This document shows positions 59,196 through 64,000 of a stretch of DNA of 64,000 nucleotides, piece by piece (positions within the stretch are counted from its first letter, which is position 1; every line of letters starts with the position of its first letter). Both the position numbers and the translations under genes were made by a program. The notes below the pieces were generated by a model. It worked only from the letters and a program-made list of their open reading frames with translations. It was not told the DNA's origin and made no database searches. The DNA is taken from assembly GCA_965242735.1 (NCBI GenBank), contig OZ251497.1:372001-436000 (forward strand), read 5' to 3'. The stretch comes from G958295645 sp965242735 (GTDB taxonomy: Bacteria > Gemmatimonadota > Gemmatimonadetes > Longimicrobiales > Gaopeijiaceae).

Positions 59196-60998
59196 ATGGC
59201 CATACTGCGCCCTCCCGGACTGGGTCCCATCGTCGGCCACACCACCGACCGCTCGAGCCGGATCTGGATTCGCGCCGATCCCGCCACCGACGGCGGCGAC
59301 CATCCCGGTTCCGAACGCCGCACCGTCGGCGTCCTGGGGGTCTTCGCGAAGGACGGACGCAAGCTCGATCCGCCCCGGATCTTCTACTTCCGGCTGCACC
59401 GCGAGTTCGACCGCAGCGGCAGCGTCGACCTGGGAGCGGGCAAGAGCAACTTCGCTCTCCAGCCCGACTCCTTCCCCCTGGAGCCCGACTCGGAGTACGT
59501 GGTGCGCGCGGGCTGCCTCGTGCTGGACGATCCGGTCGCCGACGACGCCGAACTCGACGACCCGGCCCTTGAAGCGCGCCTGCCGAAGCCGTCGGCGTGG
59601 CAAGCGGACCTCGAGGCGCTGGACCCGGCCCAGGCGGAGGCCGCGTTTCGCACGTTCCCCGCCGAGCCGGGCGACGAGGCGCGGCAGCCCGGCGACCTTC
59701 GGGGCGAGCGCGTCAGCTTCCTGCGATGGGACGCCGGACGCGCCGGGCAAGGGCACGGGCCCGGCGTCCTCCCCGGCGAGCGCGTCAGCTTCCTGCTGGG
59801 GTCCTGCCGGTACCCCGGCCTCCTCTGGAAGGTCAGGCACTCCGACCGAATCTTCGGGCCGATGGCCGATCTGGCGCAGGCCGCCGAGGACCGGCCTCGC
59901 TTCGTGCTCATGGTGGGCGACCAGATCTACGCCGACCGCTTCAATCGTCTCGTGCCGTTCGGGCGCGCCGATTCGTACCAAGAGTTCCGCGACCGCTACC
60001 TGGCCGCTTTCGGATCGCCCAACATTCGCCGCCTCATGCGCACCTTGCCGACCTACATGATCCTGGACGATCACGAGATCGAGGACAACTGGTCGCAGGA
60101 CCGGTTGCGTCGCTCCGCCCGCTACCCGCTCTTCACCATCGCCATCGACGCCTACCTCAGCTATCAATGGAGCCACGGCCCGCGCACGTGGGGCCGCCGC
60201 CTCTACTACCGCTTCGACTGCGGCGGATTCCCGTTCTTCGTCCTGGACACGCGCACGCAGCGGTTCCTGGAGGGCAAGCCCGGCGACCTGGCGGCCAACC
60301 ACATGCTGGGACGGCCCTCGCACCCCACGGCGCCCCCGGGCCAGCTGGCGCGCCTGCTCTCGTGGCTTCGCGACCAGCAGCGAACGCGGGGCGCTACGCC
60401 CAAATTCGTGGTGTCGTCGGGCGTGTTCGTGCCCAGCCCCATGTCGGCCCGCACCGCGCTGGCCGAAGACGATCCGGAGGCCCTCGAGAAGTCGGACGGC
60501 TGGCCCGGCTTCCCCGGCACGCGCTCGGCCATTCTGCGGACCATCGTCGAGCACGAGATCCAGAACGTGGTCTTCCTCTCGGGCGACATCCACTGCGCCA
60601 ACCTCGCAGAGATTTCCTTCGCGGGCGTCGCGGAGGACGATGCCGCGGCGGGCGTCCCGGAGGCCAGGCGGATCAAGGCGTTCTCCGTGACGTCGTCGGC
60701 GTTCTACTGGCCGTTTCCGTTCGCGGACGGCGAGCCTTCGGACTTCGTCCACGACTCGACGGCCCAAGGGCAGGAAGACACGTTCGAGTTCGAGCTGTCG
60801 GACGGACGGAAGGTGGCCATGGACTACCGCGCCCGCAACTTCTCCCAGGAGGACAACTTCTCCCACTTGACGGTGGACCGGGCGTCGCATTCGCTCCGCG
60901 TGCGAGTGCTCGACAACAAGGGACGGGTGGTGTCGGAAGAGGCCGGCCGAGGACGCCGCGTCACGCTGGACGAGCGCCTGTCGCTGGCCCCGTGGTGA
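59196..60998 (+). CDS. PhoD-family alkaline phosphatase-like protein
   Basis: 600 residues, no signal peptide seen. Metal and catalytic motifs of PhoD proteins: LLGSCRYPGLLW, MVGDQIYADRF, ILDDHEIEDNW, FFVLDTRTQRF and FLSGDIHCANL. The N-terminal Ig-like part begins GPIVGHTTDRSSRIWIRAD. A 72-bp duplication (from 59703 and 59775) repeats GERVSFL just before the phosphatase core. Family members hydrolyse phosphodiesters and phosphomonoesters using Ca/Fe; here the lack of a Tat signal suggests cytoplasmic action or an unusual export route. Confidence 0.9.
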   Translation: MAILRPPGLGPIVGHTTDRSSRIWIRADPATDGGDHPGSERRTVGVLGVFAKDGRKLDPPRIFYFRLHREFDRSGSVDLGAGKSNFALQPDSFPLEPDSEYVVRAGCLVLDDPVADDAELDDPALEARLPKPSAWQADLEALDPAQAEAAFRTFPAEPGDEARQPGDLRGERVSFLRWDAGRAGQGHGPGVLPGERVSFLLGSCRYPGLLWKVRHSDRIFGPMADLAQAAEDRPRFVLMVGDQIYADRFNRLVPFGRADSYQEFRDRYLAAFGSPNIRRLMRTLPTYMILDDHEIEDNWSQDRLRRSARYPLFTIAIDAYLSYQWSHGPRTWGRRLYYRFDCGGFPFFVLDTRTQRFLEGKPGDLAANHMLGRPSHPTAPPGQLARLLSWLRDQQRTRGATPKFVVSSGVFVPSPMSARTALAEDDPEALEKSDGWPGFPGTRSAILRTIVEHEIQNVVFLSGDIHCANLAEISFAGVAEDDAAAGVPEARRIKAFSVTSSAFYWPFPFADGEPSDFVHDSTAQGQEDTFEFELSDGRKVAMDYRARNFSQEDNFSHLTVDRASHSLRVRVLDNKGRVVSEEAGRGRRVTLDERLSLAPW

Positions 60999-61013
60999 CG
61001 GGGCGTGACGCAC

Positions 61014-61033
61014 GTGACCGTTTTTGACATGGC
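61014..61033 (+). promoter_or_regulatory. Conserved 20-bp motif upstream of the ECF sigma gene
   Basis: GTGACCGTTTTTGACATGGC recurs with one change at 62483-62502, before the propeller gene. TTGACA (61024-61029) followed by TATTTC 17 bases later is an acceptable promoter for the sigma gene. Both copies would also encode VTVFDMA if translated. Confidence 0.5.
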
Positions 61034-61095
61034 CTGACGCGGTCGCTATTTCGTTTAATGGTCATCAGGCCCTTGAAGCGTCAGGAGTCGTCGTC

Positions 61096-61653
61096 ATGCC
61101 GAATCTCTCCACGGAGACCCGCAGTCAAGTCGGGGATGAGCCATGGTCTGGGTTCAACGGCCGGGCCCGGAAAGTCTTGCCCGACCTGCGCAACGCGGCC
61201 GCGCGGCTGACGGACGATCACGACCACGCCAGCGAACTCGTGCAGCAGACCCTGATCCGGATGTGGCGCCGGGAAGGGACGTATTCGGGCCAGGGATCGT
61301 ATGCTGGATGGGCAGTGGCCATCCTCCGGAACCTGTGGAAGGACGGACTGAGGCGCACCGCGAACGGGCCGGAGTGGGTGCCCATCGAGGAGTGCGAGGA
61401 CCTCGCGGCGCCGAACGCCGACGCGTTGGAGGCGATATGGGAGCGTCGCCGGGCCGCCGCGCTGCAGACGGCCTTGGGGCGGCTCAAGAGGGCTGAACGG
61501 CAGGCCTTCGTCGCCCATCATGTCGACGATGCGTCCTTGTCGGAGGTCGCCGAGGGGATGGGCGTGTCGCGCAGGCAGGCCGCGGTCCTGGTGCGGCGGG
61601 CGTGCGAGAAGCTGAGGAGCCAGGACGACCTTCTTGAGTTCGTCGACGGGTAG
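61096..61653 (+). CDS. ECF-type RNA polymerase sigma factor
   Basis: 185 residues. The ATG at 61096 follows CAGGAG. Region 2 is DDHDHASELVQQTLIRMWRR with SYAGWAVAILRNLWKDGLRR (core binding and -10 recognition). Region 4 is LKRAERQAFVAHHVDDASLSEVAEGMGVSRRQAAVLVRRACEKL with its HTH. No anti-sigma gene is adjacent. The AraC-like regulator follows 24 bases downstream, so the two form a regulatory pair of unknown signal. Confidence 0.9.
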   Translation: MPNLSTETRSQVGDEPWSGFNGRARKVLPDLRNAAARLTDDHDHASELVQQTLIRMWRREGTYSGQGSYAGWAVAILRNLWKDGLRRTANGPEWVPIEECEDLAAPNADALEAIWERRRAAALQTALGRLKRAERQAFVAHHVDDASLSEVAEGMGVSRRQAAVLVRRACEKLRSQDDLLEFVDG

Positions 61654-61676
61654 CGCCTAGGGAGAGGAGTCTGCCA

Positions 61677-62486
61677 ATGGGAGTCGTCCTGGCCATGATC
61701 GCCGACGCTCGACTCCGGCAGCGGGTCAGGATCGGCATGCGGTCGCGGCCGGTCTATCGTTTGGTCGACGAAGTGCGGTTCGTCCCCAACGTGCGCGAAC
61801 TCGACGCGGCCAGCATGCACTTGCCCGCTTCGCCGGCCTTTGTGGACCCCTACGGCGGCAAGGCCGACCACATGGACGCCCTGCTCGGGCTCCGCCGCCG
61901 CCGACCGCACCTCGGGCTGATCTCTTATTCCGCGACGGACGAGTCGCGCGCGGCCGCCTCGGACGGCATTCGCATGGCGTTCTCGGCAACGCTTCGGGCG
62001 GGAGTCGACGACGGCTTCGCGCGGATCGGATCGGCGGCGCGCGGTGCGATTGGCTTGGCTGAAGTGCGCGCCTTGGCCGAGCGGCTCAGGCATGCCGCGC
62101 CCCGGTCCGCGCACGACTTGCTCGACCGCCTCCTCGCCGCCACCGTCGGCCGGTGCTCGGTGAGCGAGCTGGCAGCCTTGGTCGGCGTGAGCGACCCCAC
62201 GCTCCGGCGCCATTGCGCCGCGTGGGGACTGCCTCGGCCCCGGAGGCTCCTCGCTCTGGCTCGGCTCTACCATGTCGCGAGGCTGGCGCAGTGGAGCGGC
62301 CGGCCTGCGAGCGTCGTCGCGCTGGCCTTGGGCTGGTCCGACGAGGCCAACTACGCTCGGCTGGTCCGAAACGAACTCGGATGCCGGCAGTCCGCCGTCC
62401 CTGGGCTCGGCGGCCCGGAATACGTCGCGCGCGCGTTGCTGGCCGCCATCGGCGACGGTGCCCGGCGGCGGCGAGAACACCCGTGA
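61677..62486 (+). CDS. AraC-like regulator with degenerate receiver-like N-terminus
   Basis: 269 residues, GGAGAGGAG before the ATG. The C-terminal 110 residues are an AraC-type double HTH (CSVSELAALVGVSDPTLRRHCAAWGL and SVVALALGWSDEANYARLVRNELG). The N-terminal half has alternating strands and helices like a CheY fold (GVVLAMIADARLR, ASPAFVDPYGG, HLGLISYSATDESRA), but the phosphorylation site is not convincing; the Asp in VDPYGG could be its remnant. It probably acts with the upstream sigma factor. Confidence 0.8.
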   Translation: MGVVLAMIADARLRQRVRIGMRSRPVYRLVDEVRFVPNVRELDAASMHLPASPAFVDPYGGKADHMDALLGLRRRRPHLGLISYSATDESRAAASDGIRMAFSATLRAGVDDGFARIGSAARGAIGLAEVRALAERLRHAAPRSAHDLLDRLLAATVGRCSVSELAALVGVSDPTLRRHCAAWGLPRPRRLLALARLYHVARLAQWSGRPASVVALALGWSDEANYARLVRNELGCRQSAVPGLGGPEYVARALLAAIGDGARRRREHP

Positions 62487-62602
62487 CCGTTTTCGACATG
62501 GCAGGAGGCCGGCCGAAGAGCGTCATACATGCAGGGGCGTATGATGCCCGCACGGGCCATTGGTCCCACGACTTGCCACAGGCAACGAGGCAGGCGCGAT
62601 GA
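62483..62602 (+). other. Coupled mini-ORF (39 residues) between the regulator and propeller genes
   Basis: GTG 62483 overlaps the regulator stop (GTGA). It reads 39 residues beginning VTVFDMAGGRPKSVIH and ends at TGA 62600-62602, which overlaps the ATG (62599) of the propeller gene (ATGA). Its first 20 bases are the motif also found before the sigma gene. It may be a relay for translation, a small peptide gene, or coincidence. Confidence 0.4.
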
Positions 62603-63902
62603 AGACAGGATTCTGGATGATTGCCGCCGCAACGACCTTTGTCGATGGCCGCGGTCGGGACGGCGCACAACTCCGAGACCATGCGGCGGCAGCCATGGAC
62701 GAAGCGGGCCTTGTCGCCGTTCACGTCGGTGCGCCCAAGGACGAGTGGTTGCGTCAAGTCCCGGAAGTCCCGGTCAGGGAAGCCCGCGAGCTCCTTCGGC
62801 ACGGAGAGGGCATGGACGTGCCGGACTGGGCCGCCTTCGTCCGCGAGCCCGACCTCGTGCTGGACTCGAAGGGCCGTCTCCACGTCTTGCCCAGGAGCGA
62901 CGATCCGAGAGTGCGCGTGCTCGACGGGGACGGCGCTTTCGTGCGGTACGTCGGACGGCGCGGCAACGGTCCGGGCGAGTTCACGAGCATAGCCGCGATG
63001 GGCTTTGCGGGCGACACGCTGTGGTTGCAGGACTTCCCAACGGGGCGCACGTCGTTCTTCGATCAAGACGGGACGCACCTCTATACCGAGCCGGCCGTCC
63101 CCCAGTACCCCGGACGCCCGAGGACCTACGGGGCCGACGAAGGATCGACGGAGCCGCTCGCGGGCGGGCGGGCGTTGTACGAGGCTCCGAAGGCTTCAAT
63201 CGACGACCCACCCGGGCGACAGCTTGTGCCGTTGATGGTGGGGCCTCGCACGGAGACGGGTCGACGCGACACGGTGGCTCTTGTGCCCAGCCCCAGCGGG
63301 ATGTACGTGCAGGGCATGGGAACGTTTTCCTTTGCGCCAGTTAGTTTCTCGCCGCTTCATTCGCCCTTGGCGAACGGCCATGGGGTGGCGACCGCAGCTG
63401 GGCGGCGGAGAGGCCCGGAGAAGTCGTGTTGCGCCGATTCGGCCTCGATGGGAAGTTGCAAGCGGAACAGGCTCTTCGCTTTCCCGTCAGCGAGATGTCT
63501 CGGGAAGCGCGAGAACGATTCATCGACGAGGGCGTCGAGAAGGCTCGGGGACCATGGGAATTCCACCGCAAGAACTTCGACGGCGTGCCGGACGATCTGC
63601 GCGCGGCGGTCGTCGAAGGCTTGGCGCTTCCCGATCACTATTCGCCCATAGACGACATGTTCGCCACGCAGGAGGGTCGGCTGTGGTTGCACGCGACCGT
63701 TGTAGACGGCGATGGCGGCGACTGGTTCGTCGTCGGCCCCGATGGCCGTGTGGAGTTTCGCGTGCGGCCCCCGCCCGGCATGTCGTTCGAGACGGCACGC
63801 GGGAACCGGGTCTGGGGAGTCGGCAAGGGGGAGATGGACATGACTTACATAGCTCTGTACGAGCTGTTACAACCCGAACAGGGAAAGGAAGGCAGGGAAT
63901 GA
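62599..63902 (+). pseudogene. 6-bladed beta-propeller-like protein, frameshifted
   Basis: Two frames together make one protein of about 430 residues. Frame one starts at the ATG 62599 with a poor signal sequence and carries EPDLVLDSKGRLHVLP, VRVLDGDGAFVRYVGRRGNGPGEFTS and GDTLWLQD, the NHL-like 6-bladed propeller pattern. Near 63395-63415 (a GGCGGCGGAGAGG run) homology moves to another frame: GEVVLRRFGLDGKLQAEQ onward to QPEQGKEGRE at 63902. A one-base loss would explain it. It may be a real inactivation, a sequencing error, or slippage. The last codons overlap the next ATG (ATGA). Confidence 0.75.
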
Positions 63903-64000
63903 AAGGAAAGAAACTGGTCGACCGTTTCGGTCCGGTTGCGTGGTTCGCGGTGCTCGGTGCCACGCTTGCTCTGTCGCTCGAACCGCTGGATGTAGCTGCA
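63899..64000 (+). CDS. N-terminal fragment of an exported protein, cut by the window edge
   Basis: Thirty-four codons only. ATG 63899 overlaps the previous stop as ATGA. KGKKLVDRFGPVAWFAVLGATLALSLEPLDVAA looks like a signal peptide or first membrane helix. No family can be assigned. Confidence 0.55.
   Translation, partial: MKGKKLVDRFGPVAWFAVLGATLALSLEPLDVAA

Noticed and set aside
61024..61096. TTG start extending the sigma factor by 24 residues
   Set aside because: The ATG at 61096 has a good ribosome site and gives a normal ECF length; the extension overlaps the candidate promoter.

Overview
The window is about 70% GC, densely packed chromosomal DNA, with GTG and TTG starts and many 4-base stop/start overlaps. 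Secreted and outer-membrane proteins are frequent: a TonB-dependent receptor with a carboxypeptidase-regulatory N-terminus, many lipoproteins, two PQQ quinoproteins, DUF5107/TPR, DUF4399, a 6-bladed-propeller-like protein and a GldAFG-like ABC cluster. This mix looks most like Gemmatimonadota. That is inference from gene content; Acidobacteriota or Rhodothermota cannot be excluded. The giant cadherin-repeat autotransporter would suit a host-associated (for example sponge-associated) lineage. No prophage, IS element, rRNA or CRISPR array was seen. One tRNA (Lys, anticodon TTT) is present.

Layout. 0-8.2 kb: an edge fragment, a secreted PQQ sugar dehydrogenase, a DUF5107/TPR protein, a TetA-like MFS pump, a TM2 protein and a DUF4399 lipoprotein. 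8.2-18.6 kb: a parvulin lipoprotein, a GldA/F/G-like ABC system plus DUF4340 protein, a YbdK-type carboxylate-amine ligase, a type-5 uracil-DNA glycosylase, MsrA, a voltage-gated-type K+ channel and a DUF1707 protein. 18.6-26.1 kb: a giant autotransporter-like adhesin (nine ~125-residue repeats, five cadherin repeats, C-terminal beta-barrel) behind a 22-C homopolymer. 26.2-27.3 kb: a lower-GC islet with a small unknown gene and an orphan DNA methyltransferase. 27.4-33.2 kb: bacilliredoxin and a 4-hydroxybenzoyl-CoA-reductase-like molybdenum hydroxylase (three subunits) with a DUF1460 gene inside the operon. 33.3-39.1 kb: AAA/DUF4143 ATPase, amidohydrolase, multicopper oxidase. 39.2-47.2 kb: glycosyltransferase, GH109-like oxidoreductase, VWA protein, NTF2-like protein, N-formylglutamate-amidohydrolase-like lipoprotein, kynureninase-like enzyme. 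47.3-52.6 kb: TonB receptor, HupE/UreJ-like and PHP-domain membrane proteins. 52.9-59.1 kb: a five-gene coupled operon (PQQ dehydrogenase, cyclase, methyltransferase, alcohol dehydrogenase, alpha/beta-hydrolase lipoprotein) ending in an opposed tRNA-Lys. 59.2-64 kb: PhoD phosphatase, ECF sigma factor, AraC-like regulator and a frameshifted propeller gene.

Two themes run through the window. First, short tandem duplications are common. Inside genes their period is a multiple of three (18, 30, 33, 36, 72 bp), adding low-complexity inserts to otherwise conserved proteins. At same-strand gene junctions they have copied the stop/start overlap itself, leaving chains of tiny ORFs whose stop and start codons overlap from one gene to the next. 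Second, the adhesin leader carries the 22-C tract, and the three possible reading frames through it predict three different translational outcomes. This is the best candidate here for an undescribed regulatory arrangement.
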